From: JAZDRH01 sp047470865
GTDB lineage: Bacteria > Pseudomonadota > Gammaproteobacteria > Pseudomonadales > Pseudomonadaceae
Direction of reading: 5' to 3'
Length of the DNA: 64,000 nucleotides
Assembly (NCBI RefSeq): GCF_047470865.1
Contig: NZ_JAZDRH010000016.1
Coordinates: forward strand, 14,413-78,412
In this document: in pieces, positions 33,294-41,461 of the stretch
Layout of the letters: the number at the start of each line of letters is the position of its first letter
Numbering within the stretch: position 1 is the first letter of the stretch
Notes under the pieces: generated by a model
What the model was told of the DNA's origin: nothing
Databases searched by the model: none
What the model saw: only the letters and a program-made list of their open reading frames with translations
Position numbers and translations under genes: made by a program

Positions 33294-34577
33294 ATGCTTG
33301 ATTCTAAATTGGTTCGCACCCAACCTCATGAGGTAGCTGCGCTACTGAAAAAACGTGGGTTTATTCTCGATGTAGAGAAAATTAGCGAGTTAGAAGCTCA
33401 ACGTAAACAAGTTCAGTCTCGTACTGAAGAGCTGCAAGCACAGCGTAATAGTCGCTCGAAAAATATCGGGCAAGCTAAAGCACGTGGTGAAGATATCGCG
33501 CCTTTATTGGCTGAAGTAGATCAGCTAGGTTCTGACTTGGATAACAGCAAGCGCGAATTGGAAAGAATTCAAGCTGAGTTTGATGCTGTTTTATTAAGTA
33601 TTCCTAATATTGCCCATGAGTCAGTGCCAGAAGGCGCTGATGAAGAAGAGAATGTTGAAGTACGCCGTTGGGGTACAGCCAATACATTTTCTTTTCCAGT
33701 TAAAGACCATGTTGAGTTAGGTGAAAACCTAGGAGGCATGAGTTTTGAAACAGCCGCCAAGTTATCAGGCGCACGCTTTGTCGTATTACGTAATGGTATT
33801 GCGCGCTTGCATCGCGCATTAGCGCAGTTTATGTTGAACTTACATACTTCTGAGCATGGTTACGAAGAGGCTTACACACCTTACTTAGTGCAAGCTCCAG
33901 CACTGCAGGGCACAGGGCAGTTGCCTAAGTTTGAAGAGGACTTATTCCGTTTGGATCGTGAAGACCAAGCGTCGTTATATCTGATTCCAACGGCAGAAGT
34001 CACACTAACCAATACAGTGGCTGATAGTATTTTAGAAGCTAAAGATTTACCTATTAAACTGGTAGCGCATTCACCTTGTTTTCGCAGTGAGGCAGGCGCA
34101 TCCGGTCGGGACACTCGGGGCATGATTCGCCAGCATCAGTTCGATAAGGTAGAAATGGTACAAATCGTGGCGCCAGAACAGTCATTTGAGGCGCTAGAAA
34201 GCCTAACCAATAATGCTGAACGAGTATTGCAGTTATTAAATTTACCTTACCGGGTAATGGCGTTATGTACTGGTGATATGGGCTTTAGCGCAACTAAAAC
34301 CTATGATCTTGAGGTCTGGATTCCTAGCCAAAATAAATACCGCGAAATTTCATCATGCTCTAACTGTGGTGATTTCCAAGCGCGACGTATGCAAGCGCGT
34401 TATCGTCATCCTGAAACAGGTAAGCCTGAATTAGTACATACACTCAACGGTTCTGGTTTGGCGGTAGGTCGTACTTTGGTCGCGGTACTTGAGAATTATC
34501 AGCAAGCTGATGGTAGCATTCTTGTACCAGAAGTATTGCGTCCTTATATGGGCGGACTTGAAGTGATTCAGGCTTAA
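33294..34577 (+). CDS. serS: Serine--tRNA ligase
   Basis: A 427-residue class II synthetase that charges tRNA-Ser and Sec-tRNA. The N-terminal coiled-coil arm (~30-105, which grips the long variable arm) precedes the catalytic core: TAEVTLTN (~232), PCFRSEAGASGRDTRGMIRQHQF (motif 2 region, split here), and LNGSGLAVGRTLVAVLENYQ (motif 3, ~385). Normal length; last gene of the operon before a terminator. Confidence 0.97.
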   Translation: MLDSKLVRTQPHEVAALLKKRGFILDVEKISELEAQRKQVQSRTEELQAQRNSRSKNIGQAKARGEDIAPLLAEVDQLGSDLDNSKRELERIQAEFDAVLLSIPNIAHESVPEGADEEENVEVRRWGTANTFSFPVKDHVELGENLGGMSFETAAKLSGARFVVLRNGIARLHRALAQFMLNLHTSEHGYEEAYTPYLVQAPALQGTGQLPKFEEDLFRLDREDQASLYLIPTAEVTLTNTVADSILEAKDLPIKLVAHSPCFRSEAGASGRDTRGMIRQHQFDKVEMVQIVAPEQSFEALESLTNNAERVLQLLNLPYRVMALCTGDMGFSATKTYDLEVWIPSQNKYREISSCSNCGDFQARRMQARYRHPETGKPELVHTLNGSGLAVGRTLVAVLENYQQADGSILVPEVLRPYMGGLEVIQA

Positions 34578-34602
34578 CGGCTGATCTCACTTGAGCATTA
34601 TT

Positions 34603-34632
34603 AAAAAGGATGAGGTAAACTCATCCTTTTTC
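34603..34632 (+). terminator. Intrinsic terminator after serS
   Basis: AAAAAGGATGAG / CTCATCCTTTTT with a 4-base loop follows 25 bases after the serS stop codon. Confidence 0.9.
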
Positions 34633-34660
34633 TATTTCAGCTTTTAGCACAGGAAAAGTC

Positions 34661-35641
34661 ATGGAACTCTTGCCTTTATTTCATCATCTTTCACAGCGCA
34701 CCGTGGTTGTGGTAGGTGGCGGGGAAGTGGCGCTGCGAAAATGCCGTTTGTTAGCCAGAGCAGGGGCTAAAATTCGTGTGATTGCACCTGATGTTATTTC
34801 TGATCTTGAAGATTTATTACAAGAGCACCAAGGGCAAATAGTTTTACGTGACTATCAAAGTAGTGATGTAGAAAATGCAGTACTAGTTATTGCAGCAACT
34901 AATAATATGGCTGTCAATGAGCATGTGTCTATTGATGCAAAAGCCTTAAATATTCCAGTAAATGTGGTGGATAGCCCTGAGTTGTGCACTGTTGTATTTC
35001 CAGCCATTGTTGATCGCTCCCCCATAATGGTGGCTATTTCTAGTGGCGGTCATGCGCCTGTCTTAACACGTATTCTGCGCGGAAAGTTAGAAACACAGTT
35101 ACCTATTGCTTATGCTCAATTAGCTCAGTTTGCTCGGTTTAATCGCAAAGCTGTAAAGCAGCGTTTTGATGATGTGCATGAACGACGTATTTTTTGGGAA
35201 AATGTATTGCAAGGGCATATTGCTGAAATGATTTTTGCAGGCAATGTGGAGAAAGCCCAAAAAGAGATTGAAAAAGCGCTAGAGAGTGGACAAGAACCTC
35301 AGGGAGAACTGTATTGGATCAGTGTATTAACAGATGATCCTGAGTTGTTGACGTTCAAAGCGTTACGTTTAATGCAGCAAGCTGACATGGTTTATTACAA
35401 TGATGCTTTAAGCCCTAATATTGTCGACTTATGCCGCCGAGATGCCGACTTAATTGGCGTTGATAGTGACGAAAATATTACGGCAGAACGCTTTCTCCCG
35501 TGGTTGCAGCAAGGCAAACGTGTCGTTTGTTTATCTGATAAGCCATTATCAAGCCAGTACGTTAAAACAGTAGTTAAACGTTGTGAAGAAGAAGGCGTTA
35601 TTTGTATTCAGGTTCCAAGTGTGAATACCTTAAAAGGCTGA
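34661..35641 (+). CDS. cysG: Siroheme synthase with decayed methyltransferase domain
   Basis: A 326-residue protein in the CysG position next to serS. The N-terminal half is an intact precorrin-2 dehydrogenase/sirohydrochlorin ferrochelatase: VVVGGGEVALRK (~15-27), AATNN (~87), NVVDSPE with the catalytic Asp (~106) and ISSGGHAPVLTR (~127). The remaining ~110 residues still align with the uroporphyrinogen-III methyltransferase (SUMT) domain, for example LLTFKALRLMQQADMVYYN and DLCRRDAD, but the SAM-binding GAGPGDP is replaced by SVLTDDPE, the KGGDPFIFGRG loop by DKPLSSQY, and the domain ends after ~110 of ~250 residues. There is no frameshift; the open frame is continuous. The remaining protein probably does the Met8-like steps only, which needs a separate SUMT enzyme. 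Confidence 0.85.
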   Translation: MELLPLFHHLSQRTVVVVGGGEVALRKCRLLARAGAKIRVIAPDVISDLEDLLQEHQGQIVLRDYQSSDVENAVLVIAATNNMAVNEHVSIDAKALNIPVNVVDSPELCTVVFPAIVDRSPIMVAISSGGHAPVLTRILRGKLETQLPIAYAQLAQFARFNRKAVKQRFDDVHERRIFWENVLQGHIAEMIFAGNVEKAQKEIEKALESGQEPQGELYWISVLTDDPELLTFKALRLMQQADMVYYNDALSPNIVDLCRRDADLIGVDSDENITAERFLPWLQQGKRVVCLSDKPLSSQYVKTVVKRCEEEGVICIQVPSVNTLKG

Positions 35642-35657
35642 TCGTTTAAACGATCAG
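35638..35657. terminator. 20-base perfect palindrome over convergent stop codons
   Basis: CTGATCGTTTAAACGATCAG includes the TGA of cysG and the TAA of the opposite gene. It is a perfect dyad and may end both transcripts, although no clear T run follows on the plus side. Confidence 0.45.
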
Positions 35658-36326
35658 CACTGCATCACTGTCTTGTAATACGACATAGTCTTTTATTGTT
35701 CCAGATTCATAGGCAATTCCTAAGTTACTATTAATTTTTGGAATACGTGGATCCTGACGCACAAAATACAATGTTAATAGTTTATCTTGCTGTTCAAAGC
35801 ATAGTTGTAGCTGATGCTCCATAAACTCCCAGCTAACTAAGCGACTGCCGACTAACTGCTCTGTTAATTCATCCCATTGATGTTCTGCAAAGTTGCTAAC
35901 CCAGGGCCGCATTTGTGAATAAGTAGAAGGGTGATTAGTCAGTACTCGATCGTTATACAGGACATAAGAGCCAGCTCCCCAAACAGCATAGGTTAAAAAC
36001 TGCTGCTGATTTAACTCAATGCCAAAAAATCCTGGGCCACCCATGCCGTAAGTGCCTAAGTGAAAACATAGGCTGGTAACTAATTGGCCTATTAATTGTG
36101 TAGGTGTTGTATCACATAACAAAACAGGACGATTAAACATCAGTAGCTCGCAAGGATCAGGGTCACCATACAGTAGGTACGCTTGTTCTTCGCCTTTAGG
36201 TAAGCCTAAATCCATGGCAGAGAGCCATCCTTTAACACGCGCTTGCTCTACTTCTGCTAAGGGTACTTGCTTGGCATATCGTTCAATTAAGCCCATCTTT
36301 AAATTACTAAAAGGATGTTCTTGCAT
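35646..36326 (-). CDS. Hypothetical protein
   Basis: A 226-residue cytoplasmic protein of unknown function. It has no signal peptide or membrane helix; the middle is aromatic-rich (FHLGTYGMGGPGFFGIEL, ~90-107) and the C-terminus is hydrophobic (DYVVLQDSDAVLIV). I recognise no catalytic motif. An AGGAGCAA sequence precedes the ATG. It lies 8 bases downstream of a zinc peptidase gene on the same strand, so the two are probably cotranscribed. Confidence 0.7.
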   Translation of the reverse strand: MQEHPFSNLKMGLIERYAKQVPLAEVEQARVKGWLSAMDLGLPKGEEQAYLLYGDPDPCELLMFNRPVLLCDTTPTQLIGQLVTSLCFHLGTYGMGGPGFFGIELNQQQFLTYAVWGAGSYVLYNDRVLTNHPSTYSQMRPWVSNFAEHQWDELTEQLVGSRLVSWEFMEHQLQLCFEQQDKLLTLYFVRQDPRIPKINSNLGIAYESGTIKDYVVLQDSDAVLIV

Positions 36327-36334
36327 TGTTGCTC

Positions 36335-37201
36335 CTATAAAATTTTAGCGCTGAAAGTATCACAGCGATTCATATCGCCATATTGGAAACCTTGTTTAAA
36401 CCAGTGCTCACGTTGTTTCGCTGTTCCATGAGTGAAGGCGTCAGGTACAACATAGCCTTGGCTTTGTTTTTGTAGACGATCATCACCAATAGCTTGTGCC
36501 GCATTTAAAGCATCTTCTAAATCACCAGCCTCTAACCAGCTATGACGTTTTTGTGCATGATGAGCCCAAATACCTGCAAAACAATCGGCTTGTAATTCTT
36601 GACGAACCAGTAAGCCATTGTTGCCCTCAACGTTGTGACCTTGCTGGCGAGCTTGCTGTACTTGCTTACTAATACCTAATACAGTTTGCACATGGTGACC
36701 TACTTCATGAGCAATAACATAGGCTTGGGCAAATTCCCCGCCTGCATTAAAACGCTCGCGTAGCTCACGGAAAAAGCTTAAATCAATATAGACTTTTTGG
36801 TCTGCTGGACAATAGAAAGGTCCCATAGCTGAGCTTGCATTGCCACAGGCGCTGCGCACTGAGTTTTCAAAAACAACTAAGGTTGGAGCTGGGTAATTAG
36901 CGTGTTTCTGGGTAAACAAAGCACGCCATGTGTCTTCAGTGTCACCTAGTATGGCCGCCGTAAAGTCAAAGTTACGATTATCTTCTGCAGTAGGAGGTTG
37001 CTTACTACTACTTGCTGAGTGAGGTTGATTAATCACCTCATTGGCAACTTGCCCCAGAATTTGCATCGGATCTTGCCCGTTAATAAGGCCAAGTACCACT
37101 ATAATAGCAACACCACCCAACGTAAGTTTTCCACCAAGCTTAGTGCCTTTTCCACGTTGATCTTGAATATTTTCACTTCGACGTGCTTTGTCCCAGCGCA
37201 T
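36335..37201 (-). CDS. ypfJ: Neutral zinc metallopeptidase (YpfJ/KPN_02809 family)
   Basis: A 288-residue membrane-anchored zinc peptidase of the neutral-zinc-metallopeptidase family. The start MRWDKARRSENIQDQRG is characteristic; a single membrane helix lies at ~28-43 (LTLGGVAIIVVLGLING). The zinc motif is HEVGHHVQ (~165) with a downstream Glu in ELQADCFAGIWAHHA (~205). Physiological substrate is unknown in the family. Confidence 0.92.
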   Translation of the reverse strand: MRWDKARRSENIQDQRGKGTKLGGKLTLGGVAIIVVLGLINGQDPMQILGQVANEVINQPHSASSSKQPPTAEDNRNFDFTAAILGDTEDTWRALFTQKHANYPAPTLVVFENSVRSACGNASSAMGPFYCPADQKVYIDLSFFRELRERFNAGGEFAQAYVIAHEVGHHVQTVLGISKQVQQARQQGHNVEGNNGLLVRQELQADCFAGIWAHHAQKRHSWLEAGDLEDALNAAQAIGDDRLQKQSQGYVVPDAFTHGTAKQREHWFKQGFQYGDMNRCDTFSAKIL

Positions 37202-37350
37202 AATAGTTAATCCAGTTCAAATAAATACTAAAGTTTAAAGTGTTTTTAATTAATATAAATAGTTATATTGTTAAATGCGTATAGGTTTATTTTGTGTAGT
37301 TTTGCTACTTTGGCTGTGTCTGCATATATGCACTAGGGAGCGCAGAGTAA

Positions 37351-37812
37351 ATGGGTTTTTCAATAAAATGGTCTGACGAGTTCAAAACTGGGATTGAGAC
37401 CATCGACGAGCAGCATCAAAAATTGTTCAGCTATTTTGAAATTGTGGACAGAATGATGGCTGATCGCAATGCAGAGGATATTCCTTTAATCATTAATGGC
37501 CTGATTCAATACGCTATTTCACATAATGCGTATGAAGAATTACTCATGCATGAGGCTGGCTATCCATTATTATCAAGCCATCGTAAAGAGCATCGTGAGT
37601 TTAAGCGCCGCGCATTAGGCTATGAGCAAAAGCTTAAAGAAGGTGTTGACCCACTAAAAATTGCACGTGAAGTACGTAATGATATTGGATTATGGCTGGT
37701 AAATCATATTAAAGAAGAAGACTTGAAGTACGCCCCAGTAGTACGAAAAAACTTAGCCCTTACGTCGGAAACAGGCGTTATGAAAAAAATATTTTCTAAT
37801 ATTTTTGGTTGA
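37351..37812 (+). CDS. Bacteriohemerythrin
   Basis: A 153-residue stand-alone hemerythrin that binds O2 at a di-iron centre. Iron ligands are readable as DEQHQKLF (~20-27), SHNAYEELLM (~52-61), SHRKEHREF (~71-79) and NHIKEEDLKYAP (~113-124). The second site has HNAYEE rather than the more usual HFxxEE, but the His and Glu remain. AGGGAGCG precedes the ATG. It may serve O2 delivery or NO/redox sensing; single-gene unit. Confidence 0.9.
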   Translation: MGFSIKWSDEFKTGIETIDEQHQKLFSYFEIVDRMMADRNAEDIPLIINGLIQYAISHNAYEELLMHEAGYPLLSSHRKEHREFKRRALGYEQKLKEGVDPLKIAREVRNDIGLWLVNHIKEEDLKYAPVVRKNLALTSETGVMKKIFSNIFG

Positions 37813-37825
37813 AATATTGGCGAGC

Positions 37826-38194
37826 TTAGGCTCGCCAGATAAATTCCTCTGTTTCACTTCCGTTCACTTTTATCCACCGATCCGCATCTGCTTCACCTTG
37901 CACTTCCTCCCAAGCGCCAGGCGAACAACGTACTTCGCAGCCTAAGGCAAGGCTAGCTGCTGTGGCACAATCAAGGTCAGTTGTCCAAGGTGTTTGATCA
38001 CTTTCTAGTAATAAACAGTGCCAGCTACCTGCTGCTTTGTGAAACCAAGAAATAGGAAAACTAGCGCCTTGGGCGTGGCTTAAACTGCCTTTAGTTGACC
38101 ATTTAAGCGTGCAGTTCAGGCTAGTTTCTAGCCATGTGCTAACTTTGGCTAGGTGAGCATCTTTGATATAAATTTCAATATCAGGCTGGCGCAT
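37826..38194 (-). CDS. Hypothetical protein
   Basis: A 122-residue protein. I place the start at 38194 because GAGGAAG lies 7 bases before that ATG; it lies inside the end of rlmA (14-base overlap), so translation is likely coupled. The sequence has a Trp-rich pattern (TLKWSTKGSL, SWFHKAAGSWHCLLLE, DRWIKVNG) of predicted beta strands without a known motif. Conserved neighbourhood with rlmA and dapE is possible but not tested. Confidence 0.65.
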   Translation of the reverse strand: MRQPDIEIYIKDAHLAKVSTWLETSLNCTLKWSTKGSLSHAQGASFPISWFHKAAGSWHCLLLESDQTPWTTDLDCATAASLALGCEVRCSPGAWEEVQGEADADRWIKVNGSETEEFIWRA

Positions 38195-39008
38195 GGTTAG
38201 CTTCCTCATGTTTTACAATCCAGTCATAACGAATGGCAACAGTTACTGCTAAAGGCTGATTTATTACAGCGTTACGCCGCTCCGTGGTGGCGCGCCAGCC
38301 ATGAGGCGTCATGGCTAATAAATTAGCACGATCCTCTGCACTCTCAAGTAGGATGTTATAACGCAGCACTTCGCTGTGCTCGAGCTGCATACCGTTGGGT
38401 ATGAGTTGTAGGTGTTTTTCATCGTCATAATGACGAACTTCATCATAGAGTTTACGGCGTAACTCAATAAGGTGATCGTGACAGGGGCCCATGCGTAGTA
38501 AACCACCACCAAGGCTTAAGACACGCTGCGCTTCTTGCCAATCTAGAGGGCTAAATACGCTGGTAAAAACCTGGCAACTATCAGTTGCCAAAGGGATACG
38601 TGCCATGCTGGCAACCATCCATGTAACACTAGGATTACCTTTGCTGGCGCGCTTAACCGCATCGCGGGAGATATCTAAGGCGTAACCTTGGCTGCTCGGT
38701 AGTTGTTGTGAAATTTGGTCAGTGTAATAGCCTTCACCACAACCGACATCTACCCAATGTTTAGGCTGTTTATCTGCAGCTAATTGAGCAAGGCGCAGGG
38801 CCAGTGGTTGATAATGCTGTGCTTGTAAAAAAGCGCGGCGAGCTAATACCATTTCTTGGTTGTCACCTGGCGAGCGACTATTTTTATGCTGTACAGGCAG
38901 TAGATTGTAATAACCTTGTTTGGCTTGGTCGAAACAGTGGTTGTTAGAGCAGGTTAAACTGTGCTCATGCGCAGTTAAAGGATCATGACACAGTGGGCAA
39001 ATCAGCAT
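38181..39008 (-). CDS. rlmA: 23S rRNA (guanine-N1)-methyltransferase RlmA
   Basis: A 275-residue SAM-dependent methyltransferase of the RlmA family (G745 of 23S rRNA in Gram-negatives). It begins with a zinc finger (CPLCHD, CSNNHCFDQAKQGYYNLL, residues ~4-35), then the Rossmann fold with DVGCGEGYYTDQI (~88-100), YALDIS and a SVFSPL stretch in place of the usual NPP. It overlaps the dapE end by 7 bases. Confidence 0.92.
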   Translation of the reverse strand: MLICPLCHDPLTAHEHSLTCSNNHCFDQAKQGYYNLLPVQHKNSRSPGDNQEMVLARRAFLQAQHYQPLALRLAQLAADKQPKHWVDVGCGEGYYTDQISQQLPSSQGYALDISRDAVKRASKGNPSVTWMVASMARIPLATDSCQVFTSVFSPLDWQEAQRVLSLGGGLLRMGPCHDHLIELRRKLYDEVRHYDDEKHLQLIPNGMQLEHSEVLRYNILLESAEDRANLLAMTPHGWRATTERRNAVINQPLAVTVAIRYDWIVKHEEANHAPA

Positions 39009-40147
39009 GCAAGCAGCCTTACAAGGGTGTAATAATAGATGTCGCTAAGCAGGTTAAGGTCTTCTGCACGTACCTGTTCATTGGTTTGATGAATGGTTGC
39101 GTTGAGCGGGCCTAATTCTACCACTTGTGCACCTAATGTGGCGATAAAACGTCCATCAGAAGTACCGCCACTAGTGCTGGCTTGTGTTTCTATGCCTGTT
39201 ACTTGCTTAATGCTTTGGCTAATGGCATTTAATAAGGCCCCAGGTTTGGTCAAAAAGGGTTCACCAGATAGATTCCAAGCAATTTTGTAATCCAGTGCAT
39301 ACTTATCGAAAATCGCTAGAATTTTACGTTTAAGGGTTTCAGCTGTATTTTCTGTGGAGAAGCGTAAATTAAAATCAATGTGCAGTTCACCTGGAATAAC
39401 ATTGGTTGCACCAGTACCGCCATTAATATTAGAAATTTGTAGGCTGGTAGGAGGAAAAAACGCATTGCCATCATCCCAGTGTGTTTGGCTGAGTTCAGCT
39501 AAGGCTTGTAGCGCAAGATGGATAGGGTTGCGCGCTAACTGAGGGTAGGCAACATGACCTTGTTTTCCTTTAATGATTAAGTGTGCGCCAAGAGAACCTC
39601 GCCGTCCGTTTTTGACTATATCGCCTAAGGTGTTAGAGCTAGAAGGTTCACCTACAATACACCAATCCATTTTTTGCTGGCGTTCACGCAGTTTTTCGAC
39701 AACGGCTTTAGTGCCATGTATGGCAGGACCTTCCTCATCGCTGGTGATTAATAGCGCGATTTGGCCATTATGATTAGGGTAGTCAGCAACGAAGCGCTCA
39801 ATGGCGACTAACATGCTGGCAATACTGCCTTTCATGTCGGCTGCACCGCGTCCACGTAACATACCTTTCTCATCTATAACCGGTGAGAAAGGCGCTGTCT
39901 CCCATTGCTCTATAGGGCCTGTAGGTACTACATCCGTATGTCCAGCAAAACATAATACAGGGCCTTGACTGCCGCGAATGGACCATAGGTTGTCCACTTC
40001 AGCAAAGCGCATAAACTCATTGGTAAAGCCTTGTTTGGCTAGGCGCTGAGCTAGTATTTGTTGGCAGTTTTGATCATCTGGAGTAACCGAAGGGCGCGCA
40101 ATCAGCTCAAATGCCAGCGCGAGTGTGGGTGAAAGTTCGCTAGACAT
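39002..40147 (-). CDS. dapE: Succinyl-diaminopimelate desuccinylase
   Basis: A 381-residue dinuclear zinc hydrolase of the M20 family that releases LL-diaminopimelate in lysine and murein synthesis. Zinc ligands and active site: CFAGHTDVVPTGP (~66-78, His and Asp), RGAADMKGS (~98), SDEEGPAIHG (~133, catalytic Glu) and ATIHQTNEQV (~351, final His). DapD, the earlier succinylation step, is encoded 3.7 kb away on the same strand. Confidence 0.97.
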   Translation of the reverse strand: MSSELSPTLALAFELIARPSVTPDDQNCQQILAQRLAKQGFTNEFMRFAEVDNLWSIRGSQGPVLCFAGHTDVVPTGPIEQWETAPFSPVIDEKGMLRGRGAADMKGSIASMLVAIERFVADYPNHNGQIALLITSDEEGPAIHGTKAVVEKLRERQQKMDWCIVGEPSSSNTLGDIVKNGRRGSLGAHLIIKGKQGHVAYPQLARNPIHLALQALAELSQTHWDDGNAFFPPTSLQISNINGGTGATNVIPGELHIDFNLRFSTENTAETLKRKILAIFDKYALDYKIAWNLSGEPFLTKPGALLNAISQSIKQVTGIETQASTSGGTSDGRFIATLGAQVVELGPLNATIHQTNEQVRAEDLNLLSDIYYYTLVRLLAC

Positions 40148-40266
40148 AATGGGGTTTCATATTGAATAAAAACAACATACTAAAGCAAAGCGAAAAGACT
40201 GTCTGTTTTGCCTGAGTTTTTTTGTAAATCAATTTATACTGGCGCCGCTTTGTATGAGGAAAATTT

Positions 40267-41067
40267 ATGTTTGATCAGCGCTTTGGTGGTATTGCTCGTT
40301 TATATGGTAATCAGGCTGTGCACTATTTACAAAATGCTCATGTGGCAGTGGTAGGCATTGGTGGTGTGGGCTCGTGGGCTGCTGAAGCGCTGGCGCGTAC
40401 AGGGGTTGGTGAGATCAGTTTATTTGATTTAGATGATATTTGTATTACTAATGTGAACCGCCAATTGCATGCTGTCACTGATACAGTAGGGCAAATGAAA
40501 GTAGATGTTATGGCGCAGCGAATTACGCAAATTAACCCCGATTGCCAAGTGCATCCTATTGCTGATTTTGTGACACGTGAAACCATGGCAGAGCATATCA
40601 CAGAGCAATTTGATATGGTGCTTGATTGTATTGATAGTGTGGCCGCCAAAGCAGCACTGATCGCTTGGTGCAAACGCCGTAAAATACCCATTATTACTAC
40701 AGGTGGTGCAGGTGGACAAATAGATCCTACGCAAATACAAGTCATAGATTTAAATAAAACCTATAACGATCCTTTGGCGGCTAAGGTGCGTTCTACTTTG
40801 CGTAGAGATTATGGTTTTTCGCGCACCCCAGGGCGGCATTACAGCGTTCCTTGTGTCTTTTCAACAGAACAGTTGCGCTACCCCAAGCCTGATGGCGGTG
40901 TGTGTCAAAGTAAAAGCTTTGTTGGGGAAGGTGTAAAGTTAGATTGTGCAGGTGGCTTTGGTGCTGTAACTATGGTTACGGCCAGTTTTGGTTTTGTAGC
41001 CGCCGCTAAAGCCGTAGAAAAGCTAGCCGCTAAAATGCCTAAAAAACTACTGCAAGCTATCGATTAA
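40267..41067 (+). CDS. tcdA: tRNA threonylcarbamoyladenosine dehydratase TcdA (CsdL)
   Basis: A 266-residue E1-like ATPase that cyclises t6A37 of tRNAs to ct6A. The N-terminal RFGGIARLYG start, the nucleotide site GIGGVGSWAAEALARTGVG (~30-48), the IDLDD-like FDLDDI (~55) and the cysteine-bearing C-terminus (SVPCVFSTE) fit the family. It converges on sufE-csdA, its known sulfur-transfer partners in E. coli; their ends overlap by 11 bases. Confidence 0.95.
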   Translation: MFDQRFGGIARLYGNQAVHYLQNAHVAVVGIGGVGSWAAEALARTGVGEISLFDLDDICITNVNRQLHAVTDTVGQMKVDVMAQRITQINPDCQVHPIADFVTRETMAEHITEQFDMVLDCIDSVAAKAALIAWCKRRKIPIITTGGAGGQIDPTQIQVIDLNKTYNDPLAAKVRSTLRRDYGFSRTPGRHYSVPCVFSTEQLRYPKPDGGVCQSKSFVGEGVKLDCAGGFGAVTMVTASFGFVAAAKAVEKLAAKMPKKLLQAID

Positions 41068-41461
41068 CTTGCTGCAAAATCGCTTGGTACACGGCATTGA
41101 GTCCGTTCGCACGTGATGGAGAAAGCTGCTTTTGGAGTCCTAGTTGAGTAAACCAGTCATGAATGTCTAACTGTGTTAGCTCTGTAGGGTTAAGCCCATT
41201 AATGCGAATAAGTAAAAGTGCAAATAACCCTTTTAATAAACGCGCCGGCGAGTTAATTCGGCAGGCTAGCGGGTTGGTATTATCAATGACTAACCAGACT
41301 TGGCTTTGGCAGCCATGTATTTGATTATCGGCGTGTTGCTCATTTTCAGTCAATGCAGGCAGCTGCTCTGCATACTGGAGTAATAAGCGAGCGCGTTGCT
41401 CCCAGCCTGCTTGTTGGGCAAAGTTATCAAGGGTTTGTTGTGCGAGTGTTGAAAGTCTCAT
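41057..41461 (-). CDS. csdE: Sulfur acceptor protein SufE/CsdE
   Basis: A 134-residue SufE-like protein that accepts persulfide sulfur from the cysteine desulfurase next to it. The active Cys is in IHGCQSQVWL (~50), and SPARLLKGLFALLL is the typical following helix. It overlaps the csdA end by 4 bases. Together with TcdA the trio resembles the E. coli csdA-csdE-csdL module. Confidence 0.92.
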   Translation of the reverse strand: MRLSTLAQQTLDNFAQQAGWEQRARLLLQYAEQLPALTENEQHADNQIHGCQSQVWLVIDNTNPLACRINSPARLLKGLFALLLIRINGLNPTELTQLDIHDWFTQLGLQKQLSPSRANGLNAVYQAILQQVNR

